DNA of 49,241 nucleotides. Origin: an uncultured Oscillospiraceae bacterium (lineage in GTDB: Bacteria; Bacillota; Clostridia; Oscillospirales; Oscillospiraceae). Position numbers and translations under genes: made by a program. The DNA is taken from positions 1 through 49,241 of the forward strand of contig CAKTXA010000017.1 in assembly GCA_934631005.1 (NCBI GenBank), read 5' to 3'. Below the pieces are notes generated by a model. It saw nothing but the letters and a program-made list of their open reading frames with translations, was not told the DNA's origin and made no database searches. Below, piece after piece: positions 7,791 through 16,720 of the stretch; position 1 is the stretch's first letter; the number at the start of each line of letters is the position of its first letter.

Positions 7791-9140
7791 TTAGTCGTCA
7801 TATTGTATGTACGGAATTTTGCACCAGCCCTGCCAGCCGCGCCCCTCGACCTTCGTGCGGACGACACCGTATTGGGTTCCCATCGCTTCAATGGCATAAC
7901 CGTTCCCGACATAGACGCCCCAATGTCCCTTCTTCCAGAGGCCGAGTCCGACGATCTCCGGCATAGTGCTCATGCCGCCGTACTCCGTACCGTTTTCCTT
8001 GGCAGAAGCATACATCTGATCTGCAGTATAGTCCGGCATCCCGTTCGTATTGTAGTCAATGGTCAGCGTATCGGGATTCAGCCAGCCATAGCCCTTGAGA
8101 AGCCCCACACAGTCCGTTGTGCGGCGGTCGAGCCAGTGTTCGCGGATAAACGCCTCCGACGCACCGATGTCCGGGTACTGCTCCAGCTTGTACTGGAGCA
8201 TGGATTCCGTCAGGACGTTCCCGAACGTACCCCAGACATAGCCCCAGCCGTGCTCCCACGCCTGAATCGCATAGGCGGCGAGATCATGGTTGTTTTTTGT
8301 GCGTGGGTTCGTGAAGCCGGAGATGTCGATGGTATTATCAGCGCTGCCGCCGCTCTCCGTACCGCCGCCGGGCGAGGATTCTGCCGGACCAGTGTAGCCG
8401 GTATCGCCCGCATAGCTGGGCTTATAGGCTTCAAATTTGTCTTTGTGTTTACCCAGCGCGTCGCTCTCGTAGATCGTCTCAAACAGCGCGCCTGCCCACG
8501 TTTTGGCGTCCTCGTCAAACTCCAGATCGTCCATGAGCTTGTCTTTATCGAGCGGCTGGAAGATGATACGGAGGACAGTCTGGTTGCCGGAGGATTCCAG
8601 CCGCGTCGTGTGTCTGAGATTGGAGATCAGAAGCGACTGTACCTCCTCCGGCTTCATTTCAGATAAGTCCTGCTTGTGGGCAACGGAATTGATGGCAATA
8701 TACCAGCAGAGATCTTCTTCATCAAATTTGCTGGATACCCTGATTTCATCGATCGTGACGCCCTGATTCTCATACGCGGCAGCTTCGCTCGTAATGGTGG
8801 CATCCTGCTGCGTCTTTTCAAAGTCCTCCAAAGACAGATACGCGCCGCCGATGGAGAGCGCCTGCTCCCGCATGGTGATCTGCGGGTCCTTTTCGGACGT
8901 TTCGTAGCCGAAAAACATATTTGGCATAGCGGAGATCACGAACATGGGGATCACGATGATGGCAATGAGAACGCCGACGGCAAGCTTCACGATCGCCGGC
9001 AGCGCTTCTTTTGCCGCCGCAGCGGCAGCCCCATAAACGCCTCCGGCAAGCGCTGCCCGCACAATGCGGGCGGCGGCGCGGATTTTTCGAGCTGCATCCG
9101 TCATAACCTCCAGCGCGGAGCGCCGGTTCTGGTCATTCAT
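7791..9140 (-). CDS. Membrane-anchored NlpC/P60-like cell-wall hydrolase of the conjugation machinery
   Basis: A 449-aa protein that opens the peptidoglycan for the transfer channel, the role of VirB1-type enzymes. A basic N-terminus is followed by one membrane segment (about 51-72), an extracellular spacer domain (80-250), a Gly/Ser linker (250-275) and an NlpC/P60/CHAP-type catalytic domain. The likely nucleophile is Cys344 in TTDCVGLLKGYG and the likely His is His406 in GHWGVYVGNG. The start overlaps the trbL stop by 8 nt and has AGGAGG 9 nt upstream. Catalytic family is inferred from the C/H motif layout; which bond it cuts is not visible. Confidence 0.85.
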   Translation of the reverse strand: MNDQNRRSALEVMTDAARKIRAAARIVRAALAGGVYGAAAAAAKEALPAIVKLAVGVLIAIIVIPMFVISAMPNMFFGYETSEKDPQITMREQALSIGGAYLSLEDFEKTQQDATITSEAAAYENQGVTIDEIRVSSKFDEEDLCWYIAINSVAHKQDLSEMKPEEVQSLLISNLRHTTRLESSGNQTVLRIIFQPLDKDKLMDDLEFDEDAKTWAGALFETIYESDALGKHKDKFEAYKPSYAGDTGYTGPAESSPGGGTESGGSADNTIDISGFTNPRTKNNHDLAAYAIQAWEHGWGYVWGTFGNVLTESMLQYKLEQYPDIGASEAFIREHWLDRRTTDCVGLLKGYGWLNPDTLTIDYNTNGMPDYTADQMYASAKENGTEYGGMSTMPEIVGLGLWKKGHWGVYVGNGYAIEAMGTQYGVVRTKVEGRGWQGWCKIPYIQYDD

Positions 9141-11610
9141 CGCTTGCTACCTCCTGCTTCTCTTGCGAGCGCTTCGTCGTCTTCTGCGAGGCTTCATGCA
9201 GATCAAGATGCGACGGAATGGATTCCGGGGTTCTGCCGGTCAGCGGAACAAACGGCTTCTTGACCGCCTTTTTCGCAGCGGGCTTCTGCGCCGCCGATGC
9301 TGCTTCCGTGTTGATCCCAACTGCCGTAGGCGCGATTCCTGCGATACCGGGGCGATGATAGAGCGTCTGCTCCTTCTTCTGCGGCTCCGGCTGTGCGCCG
9401 GCCTTGCGTTCCTGCGCTGCCGGGCGCTTGGCGGATGGCTCTGCTGCCGTGCTTCTCTGCGGTCTGTTCGATTCCTGCGATATCGGAGCCGGCGCGGTCA
9501 CGCCGCCTGTGGGAGCCGGGGCAGCCGGTTTCCTGCTCTGCCGTTCGGAAGAAACGGGAGACGTATGCGCAACAGTCTGCGGCACCAGCTTTTCTGTGCT
9601 ACCGCTTTGCGCGGGGATTGGGTGCTGCAAAACACGTTGCTCTGCCGAATGTGCCGCATCAGACCGCGCGGTCGAACGTGGGGGCGTACCAGCTTCGCGG
9701 TTGGAAGACGGCGCTGCCGGGGATACCGGCGCTGTAGGCGCAGAATGCTCCCGATTTGTGGAGCGACCATCCATACGGATTCCGCTGGACGGCTGCGCCG
9801 TGCTATTGGATTGCTGAGCAGAGACATGATTCTGCTGCGTGATCTGCGTATTTCCATTTGCGGAAACACGCGTCGCCTGCTGTACAGGCTGGGTATAGCG
9901 CCCGCCGATAGACGTGCGCTGTGTTCCTGCCGTACCGGGCGCTGGCGTATTCTGCGGGCCGCCCGATTGCTGCGATCGCGCACCAGTTCCTGTGGTATCG
10001 CGGGCCGGTGCGGAACGAATGCTCTTTGCCGAATGGGAAGCTGGCTGATTTCCTGCCGTACCGCCACGCACAGTTGGACCGCTCGCAGAGTTTGGCGGCT
10101 GTATATTGTTTGCGTGATACGATTTCCCGGTGATGCCGTTCGGCTGAGCAGAGCTGCGCGGCGGATTTTGGGCTGCCGTTTTTCCTGCCGCACCGAACGA
10201 AACCGCGCCAGCGTGATTTTGTACCGATGCGCTGCTGCGCGGATGGGATTCCGACTGGGAATGTACGGTCTGCTCCTGCTGCGTGTTCTGCGTGCCCACG
10301 CCACCCATGATGGGCTGTGAAGTATCCGCACGATGATACGGCGCACCGGGCGAGGTTTTTGCTGCTGTGGGCGCTGCATGGTTCTTCGGCGCTGCCACAT
10401 GACCCGGCGCACGTCTGGTGCCGGGCGGCACAGCAGTTTTGCGCGTAGAGTTGGGCTGCTTGCCGGTGTCAGCAGGCGTGGCTTGAGGGAATGCGCCCGC
10501 CATCTTTTCGGCGGCGGATCGTGCGGTATCTGTCTGTGCAGCAACCGTCTGAGCCGAAGCAGATTCTTGATTGAATGCAGGATCCGCGCTGTTTTGCTGC
10601 GCAGGCGTGCTATGATGATAACCGTTTGTGTAAGAGGGCGCATTGACATTGGATGTGCTGCCAGCTCCGCCGGTACGCGGACCGGTCGGCGCATTCGGCT
10701 TGGGATTTCCGCTGCCGCTGTGCGGCTGACCGCCGTTCCTGCTGATGGTATGCGCTGCATTGGACACCAGCGAGCGAATGACCATCATCGTCATTGCGCC
10801 GGGGAAACCGCGGCCAAGCGGGTCGCCTGTCATGGCAGGGTTCAGACCGATGCGAGCCAGGATGCTGTCTGCCTTCTTCGCTACCTTGACGATGGTAACG
10901 ACCAGCACCATCCACGGCAGCACGTCAAGGCCGCTCGGATAGTACGACAGAACAGATAAAAGCATTTTGACGAACATCACGTTCGTCGCCATGAGCAGGC
11001 ACATCGAGCCGAACATCCGGCACCAGCCGGTAAAAATGTCCGACGTGTTGCGGCTGCCGCCCATGCCAAAGGCCAGCGGCGAGGTGATCGTCAGCACGGC
11101 GAGGATAAAGTACCGCTCTGCCATTTCCATGATGAGCTTGAACGTCTGGAACATGACGATGATGCCGCAGATCACGACAAGCAGCCATGCTCCTGCCATT
11201 CCAGCAAAGGATGCCTCATCCGCAAATGTAATGTCCACAGCGTCCGGCATTTGCAGAAGCTCGATGACAGTCGAGGTCATGTTCAGCCCCAGTTCACAGA
11301 TCTGCGGACTGGCTACCAGAAGAAAGGAAAAGGCGAACGTCCTTGTAAACAGCAGCTTCGGGTCTTCGGCTTCAAAGCCGAGCCCTGCCGCCATGCCGCG
11401 TGTTGCCTGAAAGACGAGATTGCCGATGAGCAGCGCCCAGCCGACGCCCAGCATGATCTGGCGGATGGTATCAATGACGGGCATATGCTCCCGCAGATAC
11501 GCAAAATCCAGACTCATCAGGTCAAACAGCACGGACGCGAAATACTCCCAGCACTCCAGCGTCAGACCGTAGAGCCATTCCACAAAGCCCTGAAAGAGAA
11601 GCTCCAGCAA
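9133..11610 (-). CDS. TrbL/VirB6-like conjugation channel membrane protein with a long low-complexity tail
   Basis: An 825-aa polytopic protein forming part of the inner-membrane channel. Start is TTG at 11610 with AGGAGG 10 nt upstream. The first 280 residues hold five to six membrane segments, including a polar QIMLGVGWALLIGNLVFQ and ILAVLTITSPLAFGMGGS, the latter typical of VirB6/TrbL. From about residue 300 to the end the protein is a disordered tail of Pro, Ser, Thr, Gln, Ala and Asn, finishing in a basic AKKAVKKPFVPLTGRTPESI segment. That tail is unusually long (about 500 residues). The gene sits just after the VirB2-like gene. The family call is good; the tail's function is unknown. 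Confidence 0.88.
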   Translation of the reverse strand: MLELLFQGFVEWLYGLTLECWEYFASVLFDLMSLDFAYLREHMPVIDTIRQIMLGVGWALLIGNLVFQATRGMAAGLGFEAEDPKLLFTRTFAFSFLLVASPQICELGLNMTSTVIELLQMPDAVDITFADEASFAGMAGAWLLVVICGIIVMFQTFKLIMEMAERYFILAVLTITSPLAFGMGGSRNTSDIFTGWCRMFGSMCLLMATNVMFVKMLLSVLSYYPSGLDVLPWMVLVVTIVKVAKKADSILARIGLNPAMTGDPLGRGFPGAMTMMVIRSLVSNAAHTISRNGGQPHSGSGNPKPNAPTGPRTGGAGSTSNVNAPSYTNGYHHSTPAQQNSADPAFNQESASAQTVAAQTDTARSAAEKMAGAFPQATPADTGKQPNSTRKTAVPPGTRRAPGHVAAPKNHAAPTAAKTSPGAPYHRADTSQPIMGGVGTQNTQQEQTVHSQSESHPRSSASVQNHAGAVSFGAAGKTAAQNPPRSSAQPNGITGKSYHANNIQPPNSASGPTVRGGTAGNQPASHSAKSIRSAPARDTTGTGARSQQSGGPQNTPAPGTAGTQRTSIGGRYTQPVQQATRVSANGNTQITQQNHVSAQQSNSTAQPSSGIRMDGRSTNREHSAPTAPVSPAAPSSNREAGTPPRSTARSDAAHSAEQRVLQHPIPAQSGSTEKLVPQTVAHTSPVSSERQSRKPAAPAPTGGVTAPAPISQESNRPQRSTAAEPSAKRPAAQERKAGAQPEPQKKEQTLYHRPGIAGIAPTAVGINTEAASAAQKPAAKKAVKKPFVPLTGRTPESIPSHLDLHEASQKTTKRSQEKQEVASDE

Positions 11611-11646
11611 GCGGTCTGCACCTCCTTTTTTGCCGGAACTTTTCTA

Positions 11647-11988
11647 TCAGCTCTGGATCGTCGCAAGCCCCTGAAACAGTGGCGCAACATAGGCGATAAA
11701 CGCGCCGATGCCGTTGATGACCGCCCAAGCGATCCAGATGCGGCGCAGCCAGTCCCACGCCTGATCGACCTTGTGCTGATTATTGGAGAGCTTCGCGCCG
11801 ACGACTGCGACGGCAGACATCAGACCCGCCAGCACTGTGCTGACGCCTGCGATCTTGCTGTAAACGTCTACGATGATGCGGTTCGCTGCCGTCCACATAT
11901 CCTCAACAGCAAACGCCTGCACGCAAAACAGACCGACGCACAGCAAAAGCAGCAGGCAGAGTGTATAAAAACGATATAGCTTTTTCAT
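11647..11988 (-). CDS. VirB2/TrbC-like pilin or channel subunit
   Basis: A 113-aa protein with a signal peptide (KKLYRFYTLCLLLLLCVGLF, likely cut near VQAFA) followed by two hydrophobic segments separated by a short basic loop (about residues 45-65 and 82-105). This is the size and layout of VirB2/TrbC-type subunits. The ATG at 11988 is preceded by TTGGAGG. It lies directly before the trbL gene, the expected position. Sequence similarity to named families is weak by eye, so the call rests on architecture and context. Confidence 0.75.
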   Translation of the reverse strand: MKKLYRFYTLCLLLLLCVGLFCVQAFAVEDMWTAANRIIVDVYSKIAGVSTVLAGLMSAVAVVGAKLSNNQHKVDQAWDWLRRIWIAWAVINGIGAFIAYVAPLFQGLATIQS

Positions 11989-12003
11989 TGATTCCTCCAA
12001 AGA

Positions 12004-12036
12004 TGAGCCCGGAACGGTCGATCCATTCCGGGCTCA
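12004..12036. other. Intercistronic hairpin
   Basis: An 11-bp perfect stem (TGAGCCCGGAA / TTCCGGGCTCA) with an 11-nt loop, just after the stop of the 694-aa secreted protein and before the VirB2-like gene. It has no T run on the minus strand, so it more likely protects or processes the upstream mRNA than terminates it. Confidence 0.6.
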
Positions 12037-12040
12037 CGAG

Positions 12041-14125
12041 TTATTCCTGCCATTCCACGACAAAGATGACGCTCAGCACATCCTGTTCTGAAACAGGCTG
12101 CGAAACTGCCGACACGACTGCGTCATAACTGATGGGCAGACCGCCGCTCTCTGGAATTTGCCACGGGGTGGACAGGGCGAGCGTTTCTGTGCTGCCAGTC
12201 TTGGTGGTCTGGGTGTTGTTGAGGCGGAAGCCAAGGAGCTTGGCATCTATCTGTTCATGCGCCATGTCCGTCGTATAGGGCACGAGCTGCCAGCCGTTTT
12301 TAGCGGACAGGCTGACCGAAGAGACCACGACCGCGCCGGTGGAGGCGTTGATGATCTCGGCGCTGCCCGTGTGGACCTCGCCGTCTTCATCCACGACGAG
12401 CGGCAGTGTGACCGGCACTGTGACTGAAAAGATCTCCGTGATCTCCCAGTGGGCATAGTAAGTCATTTCGCTTTCCGTTGTGTAGGTCGTGTTGGCATCT
12501 ACCTGCGCACCGCCGTCCGATTCCGTGAACCAGCCGAGGAACTCCGCGCCTTTGCGGGTCGGCTCGGTGGGAAGAACGAGCTTTTCGCCGTAGGTCTGAC
12601 TGGTCGTTTCTGTTTTGCCTGTGCCAAGATCCCAGGTGATGGTATATTTGTTTGCGGTGAACTGCGCATAGAATGTTTGGCTTTCTGTGACGGTCACAGT
12701 ATTGTACAGGCTGCCGCCTGATCTCTCGGTGTACCAGCCCTTGAAGCTGTGCCCGGTCTTGACCGGCACGGCTACCGGGGCGCTCACGGACTCGCCGGGC
12801 TTGACCACTGTCGTCGTGGCGCTCATTCCGCCGACCGTGCCGCCGTTCGCGCCTGCGTTCCAGGTCAGCGTCAGGCTCATCGCTGCGCCGCAATCGTCGC
12901 ATTTTCCATCGCCGTTTGTGTCCGTATGGTCGGCGTAGTCATAAGAGGACGCGCCGCAGTCGGCGCAAGTCTTGGTGCGGCGGTGCTGGGTGTCGCTGTA
13001 TCTGCTCCATGCGCCTGCGCTGTAATTGTGCGCGGCAGTCTGCTGCTCGGAACGGCTGCAGATCGTGCAGGTGTTTGTTCGGCTGTGCTGCGTGGGGCTG
13101 TGCTGCGTCCAGCTTCCATAGAGGAAGCTGTGCGCAGAGTACTCATAGTCTACATCGCCGCAGTTGTAGCACTCGTTTTCGCGCCGGTGCTGGCTGGCGG
13201 AGTAATCCGTCCAGTCGCCGTAGCGGTAGTCGTGCCCGCTGGCGTAAATGGTCGTGCGCTTTGTCTCGCCGCAGGCGCAGACGTAGTCCTCGTAGCCGTT
13301 GCGCGTGCAGGTCGCCTCACGCTCATCCTCCAGCTCCCAGGTATGCCGCCCGCAGTCCGGGCACGTCCACGAGCCGTAGCTGCCGTCGCCGTGGTCCTTG
13401 TACTCGTACTCGCCGGTGTATTCGACGTAGTGGCAGCGATTGCACTCATTGTAGACCTTGTGCCCGCGCGAGGTGTGGCGCTCCTCGACGTAAGAGCCCT
13501 GCAAGGCATACTTGCCGCAGTCCGGGCATGTACCGATGACAGGCTTCATGGTCATAATTCCATACACATCATCAAAATGCAGGTTTGCGCGGTGGCTGCC
13601 GGACCAGTCATAGGTATGGAACGGCGTGGTACTTTCCGGGTAACCGAGGATATAGCAGATGGTCAGGGTATCGCCGCTGTCCGTTTCACGCCAGAAGGCA
13701 TCCTCACCGATGCTGTTCAGGACTGTTTCGCCGTAGTACATGGTCAGCGTGGCGAGCTTCGGGCAGCCATAAAAGGCGTGCTTGCCGATGACCGCAGTCA
13801 GGGGCAGCTCGGCGGTGGTCAGGTTAGTGCAGCCCTCGAACCAGTATGCGAGGTCGGGAATTGTCAGAGCGGTCATATCGTCGTACCAGACCTCGACGAT
13901 CTGCTCCCGGTACGCCGCCCACGGCTGATCGTCTGCGCTGGTAAAGGTCGGCGCTGTACCCGTGCCGGAGATGGTCAGCCAACCCCTCGCGTCCAGCGAC
14001 CAGCGGATGCCGCTGTTCTGGATCGTGCCGCCGGCAACGGGTGCATCCGCCGCAAATGCCGAAATGCTCAGCAAAAACACCATGCAGAGGGCAAGCATAA
14101 ATGCAGTGATTTTCTTGAATTTCAT
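12041..14125 (-). CDS. Large secreted multidomain protein: LRR_5-like, CxxC repeats, InlB repeats, shared C-terminal domain
   Basis: A 694-aa protein with a signal peptide (residues 1-25, ending SAFAA). Residues about 30-150 look like BspA-type leucine-rich repeats (T-L-T-I-S-G-T-G, F-x-G-C-x-x-L). Residues 195-400 carry about seven CxxC knuckles (CPDCG, CNRCH, CPDCG, CYNCG, CTICS, CADCG, CDDCG) separated by H-x-Y and Q-H-x-R spacers, a zinc-ribbon-like ladder. Residues 405-550 are two InlB/Listeria-Bacteroides repeats (GWYTE, GWFTE). The last 130 residues match the domain of the 16076-16693 protein (V-T-V-P-V-T-L-P, N-A-S-T-G-A-V-V, Y-D-A-V-V-S). It is likely displayed on the cell surface and made with the conjugation genes. 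Its role as an adhesin or mating factor is inference. Confidence 0.8.
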   Translation of the reverse strand: MKFKKITAFMLALCMVFLLSISAFAADAPVAGGTIQNSGIRWSLDARGWLTISGTGTAPTFTSADDQPWAAYREQIVEVWYDDMTALTIPDLAYWFEGCTNLTTAELPLTAVIGKHAFYGCPKLATLTMYYGETVLNSIGEDAFWRETDSGDTLTICYILGYPESTTPFHTYDWSGSHRANLHFDDVYGIMTMKPVIGTCPDCGKYALQGSYVEERHTSRGHKVYNECNRCHYVEYTGEYEYKDHGDGSYGSWTCPDCGRHTWELEDEREATCTRNGYEDYVCACGETKRTTIYASGHDYRYGDWTDYSASQHRRENECYNCGDVDYEYSAHSFLYGSWTQHSPTQHSRTNTCTICSRSEQQTAAHNYSAGAWSRYSDTQHRRTKTCADCGASSYDYADHTDTNGDGKCDDCGAAMSLTLTWNAGANGGTVGGMSATTTVVKPGESVSAPVAVPVKTGHSFKGWYTERSGGSLYNTVTVTESQTFYAQFTANKYTITWDLGTGKTETTSQTYGEKLVLPTEPTRKGAEFLGWFTESDGGAQVDANTTYTTESEMTYYAHWEITEIFSVTVPVTLPLVVDEDGEVHTGSAEIINASTGAVVVSSVSLSAKNGWQLVPYTTDMAHEQIDAKLLGFRLNNTQTTKTGSTETLALSTPWQIPESGGLPISYDAVVSAVSQPVSEQDVLSVIFVVEWQE

Positions 14126-14128
14126 AGC

Positions 14129-14638
14129 TTAACCCTCCATGACGGCGGCAATCGTAAAAATAACGGTTGCCGCATTGACGTTGGTGACGGTTTCGCTTGC
14201 AGATACCTTTGCGCGGTATCGAATGGCAAGCGACTTTTCCGCAGGAATTGCGGGAAATGCGTTTTCTGCCAGTGTCAAGGTGCCTGTGCCTTTTGTGCTG
14301 CAGCCGTTGATGGACAGCGCGATGCTGTTTTTGCCTGCACTGAACGCATCATAGCTGCCGATCTCAAACGCACCGGGCTGCACGTCCACCTTCGTGACGC
14401 GGATCGCGCCGCTTTTGCCGGTGTTCGTGATGGCGGCGTTGTTGGCGCAGACCGCATAGCCATCCACCAGCGAGACCGGCAGGCAGGCGGGCACGGTGCA
14501 GGAGATCGGGGAAACCGCATTGATGACGGTGAGCGTCACGGGCACACGCGCTTCTGTCGTTTCAGCGGCGGACGCACTCACGGCAAGTGACAGGATCATT
14601 GTCAGTGCCAGCAGGAAAGTGATAAGTTTCCTGTTCAT
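14129..14638 (-). CDS. Secreted protein with the surface-module C-terminal domain (169 aa)
   Basis: Signal peptide at residues 1-25 (KLITFLLALTMILSLAVSAS), then a beta-rich domain with V-P-V-T-L-T-V near the start, G-A-I-R-V-T-K-V-D-V in the middle and a closing V-T-N-V-N-A-A-T-V-I-F-T-I-A. The same opening and closing strands occur in the two neighbouring secreted proteins. The ATG shares its A with the TGA of the SLH gene (TGATG), with AAGGAGG inside that gene, so synthesis is coupled to the SLH protein. It may be a pilin-like or matrix subunit. No LPxTG or lipobox is present. Confidence 0.8.
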   Translation of the reverse strand: MNRKLITFLLALTMILSLAVSASAAETTEARVPVTLTVINAVSPISCTVPACLPVSLVDGYAVCANNAAITNTGKSGAIRVTKVDVQPGAFEIGSYDAFSAGKNSIALSINGCSTKGTGTLTLAENAFPAIPAEKSLAIRYRAKVSASETVTNVNAATVIFTIAAVMEG

Positions 14639-16011
14639 CACAGCACCTCCTTGGACCAGAGATACGCCGTGTGCAAAGTCAGCTCTGTGTTCAGCGTGCC
14701 GATCTGCTTGCCGTCGCGGAGCGCCGTAATTGTGACCGTACAATCCGCGTTGCCATACACCGGCACTTCCAGCAGTGTCAGCGTTGAAATGCTCTCGCCT
14801 GCGGCGAGCTCAAAGGCATCGGCAATGAGTGCGTTGTCTTTGTTCCTGCGAATTTCTACCTTGTAGGTGTCACCCTTGCTGCTGTTCGTGAACTCCGCTT
14901 TTACCAACTGTTCCCCGACAATAGCATACAGATGAGCCGGAGCAGTAAGAGCAAGCTGGTTATCCGCGACGATGGCGTTGAGCTGCTTTTGGGCTTCACG
15001 CAGTCCACTGACGTCGTAAAAAATGACTTCTGTTTCCTTGTGCTGCTTTGCGTGTTCGGTGATGCGGACTTTGATGCTGTCAATGACCGCGAGCGTAGAA
15101 TCCCGGTCATAGATCACCTTGACCGCATCGTCCACTCTGGCGACGACCACTTCGGGCATATTCGTGCCGTTGTTGCAGTACACCGCCGACACGCCGCCGC
15201 CCCAAACGAGCAGCCGCCCGGTGACGTTCACGTTGTCCAGCACGATCTTGCCATTCGCCGCGCCGCAGCCGATAATTAAATCGCCATCCACGGTCATGTT
15301 CTGAAGCGTCACATCGTCGGTGCGAATGACGGCGCTGCCCTGGATGTCCTTGTCATAGCTGCCTTTTGCCGTGATGTATGTGCCGATGATGTTCGCAAAA
15401 ATCTGCGCAAATTCCGCGCGCGTGATGTTGTCCAACGGGGCAAGGACTTTGCCGCGACCATGAATGTAATCCGCGCCAACCATCGCCCGGACGTAGGGCA
15501 GCGCCCAGTTGGAAATCTCGCTTCGGTCGGAGAATACGGACAAATCCGTTTTGGAATACGAATCGTAGTCCAGTTCCAGCGCGCGGGCAACGACCGTCAT
15601 CGCCTCCTGCCGCGAGATCGGCGCGTCCGGCATCATCGCCGTGGCGGAGCGACCGTTGTATGTGCCCATCTGCACGGCAAGCGCGATGTCGTTGTAATAC
15701 CACTTGGATTTTGCCACGTCCTTGTACCGCGAAATATCCGCTGTCTTGTAGCACCCGAATGAGCGATTGATCACGGCAGCCATCTCCGCGCTGGTCAGGT
15801 TGCCGTTGGGGGCGAGCGTCGTGGCGGACTTGCCATACAGCAGCCCATTGTCTACGCCAGTAGACACAGCTTCGGCGTACCACGCCGTGCGGTCAAAATC
15901 GCGAAAGTCTGCGGCTTCGCGGTTCGTTGTGTTTGCCGCCGATGCGGATACTGCCAAAGACAGGCACGAAACGACGGCGAGAATCATTGCGAGGATTCGT
16001 TTTTTCTTCAC
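14638..16011 (-). CDS. SLH-domain cell-wall protein of the ICE surface module
   Basis: A 457-aa exported protein. GTG start with AGGAGG upstream; signal peptide to about residue 26 (SASAA). Three S-layer homology units follow (about 35-95, 95-160, 160-215) and anchor it to pyruvylated secondary cell-wall polymer. The middle (220-300) has short beta-helix-like rungs (I-Q-G-S-A-V-I, V-D-G-D-L-I-I, V-N-V-T-G-R-L-L-V-W-G-G). The C-terminal 150 residues are beta-rich. It is translationally coupled to the small secreted protein downstream. It probably anchors the module to the wall. No catalytic motif is seen. Confidence 0.88.
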   Translation of the reverse strand: MKKKRILAMILAVVSCLSLAVSASAANTTNREAADFRDFDRTAWYAEAVSTGVDNGLLYGKSATTLAPNGNLTSAEMAAVINRSFGCYKTADISRYKDVAKSKWYYNDIALAVQMGTYNGRSATAMMPDAPISRQEAMTVVARALELDYDSYSKTDLSVFSDRSEISNWALPYVRAMVGADYIHGRGKVLAPLDNITRAEFAQIFANIIGTYITAKGSYDKDIQGSAVIRTDDVTLQNMTVDGDLIIGCGAANGKIVLDNVNVTGRLLVWGGGVSAVYCNNGTNMPEVVVARVDDAVKVIYDRDSTLAVIDSIKVRITEHAKQHKETEVIFYDVSGLREAQKQLNAIVADNQLALTAPAHLYAIVGEQLVKAEFTNSSKGDTYKVEIRRNKDNALIADAFELAAGESISTLTLLEVPVYGNADCTVTITALRDGKQIGTLNTELTLHTAYLWSKEVL

Positions 16012-16035
16012 GTTGAATACCTCCTGTTAGAATTT

Positions 16036-16062
16036 AAGGGGAACGCTTTGGGCGTTCCCCTT
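16036..16062. other. Intercistronic hairpin
   Basis: An 11-bp perfect stem (AAGGGGAACGC / GCGTTCCCCTT) with a 5-nt loop between the 205-aa secreted protein and the SLH gene. There is no T run, so it is probably an mRNA stabiliser or processing site within the surface operon. Confidence 0.6.
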
Positions 16063-16075
16063 GGATGAATTGCGA

Positions 16076-16693
16076 TCAGACCGCATCCCAAGCGATGATG
16101 AAGAGTACGGACGCGATGGCGGTATTTGTGACTGCTTCACTGACCGGGGTCACGATGGCGTCGTAGGTGATGCCGATGCTGTTCGCGGTCTGGTCGCCTG
16201 CGCCGGACATAAAACAGCCCTCGGCAGCAGCGTCCAACAGGGTCTGCTTGCTGGCGCTTTTGTTATCGGTGATCTGCGCCGCACCGTCGCCGAGTGCGAT
16301 CTGGAAGCCGAACTTGTTGCTGTTGACCTTCTCGTGCGCCAGCGTGTCCTTGCTGCCGAACGCCGCCAGCGACCAGCCCTGCGCGGCTTCGATGCTCACG
16401 GAATTGACCTTGACAGCGCCGAACGAGTTGTTGACGATCTTCGCATCGGTGGCGGTACTGACAGTGCCGTCCGTGCCGACAGCAATGGGCAGGACGGTGG
16501 ACACGGTCACGGACATCTTCGTGGCAGCCGGGTCGCCGCCGAGACTGCCGTCTGCGGTGGACGAGAGCGTGACGCTGGACGTGCCGGTGCCGCCGGATGC
16601 ATCCACCGTGTTGGCAGCGGAAGCGGAAATGGCGAGGGATGCGAGCATACAGATAGCGAGGATGAGGGATACGATCTTCTTGGTGTTTTTCAT
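16076..16693 (-). CDS. Secreted protein with the surface-module domain (205 aa)
   Basis: Signal peptide at residues 1-27 (KIVSLILAICMLASLAISAS), then a Ser/Thr-rich stretch and a beta-sandwich-like domain: K-M-S-V-T-V-S-T-V-L-P-I-A-V, K-I-V-N-N-S-F-G-A-V-K-V, then I-T-Y-D-A-I-V-T-P-V-S and a closing S-V-L-F-I-I-A-W. This domain recurs at the C-terminus of the 694-aa protein and, more weakly, in the 169-aa protein. I have the impression that many gut Clostridia encode such proteins, often in ICEs, but know no assigned function. AAGGAG precedes the ATG by 9 nt. A fibre or matrix subunit is plausible. Confidence 0.85.
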   Translation of the reverse strand: MKNTKKIVSLILAICMLASLAISASAANTVDASGGTGTSSVTLSSTADGSLGGDPAATKMSVTVSTVLPIAVGTDGTVSTATDAKIVNNSFGAVKVNSVSIEAAQGWSLAAFGSKDTLAHEKVNSNKFGFQIALGDGAAQITDNKSASKQTLLDAAAEGCFMSGAGDQTANSIGITYDAIVTPVSEAVTNTAIASVLFIIAWDAV

Positions 16694-16720
16694 GGTAAAA
16701 TACTCCTTTTGTTTGAAAAT

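Noticed and set aside
9064..10320. Arg/Cys-rich open frames on both strands across the trbL tail
   Set aside because: They result from low-complexity DNA in the TrbL tail and lack ribosome sites and domains.
12749..14590. A 613-codon plus-strand frame
   Set aside because: It is the shadow of two secreted-protein genes with clear signal peptides on the minus strand.
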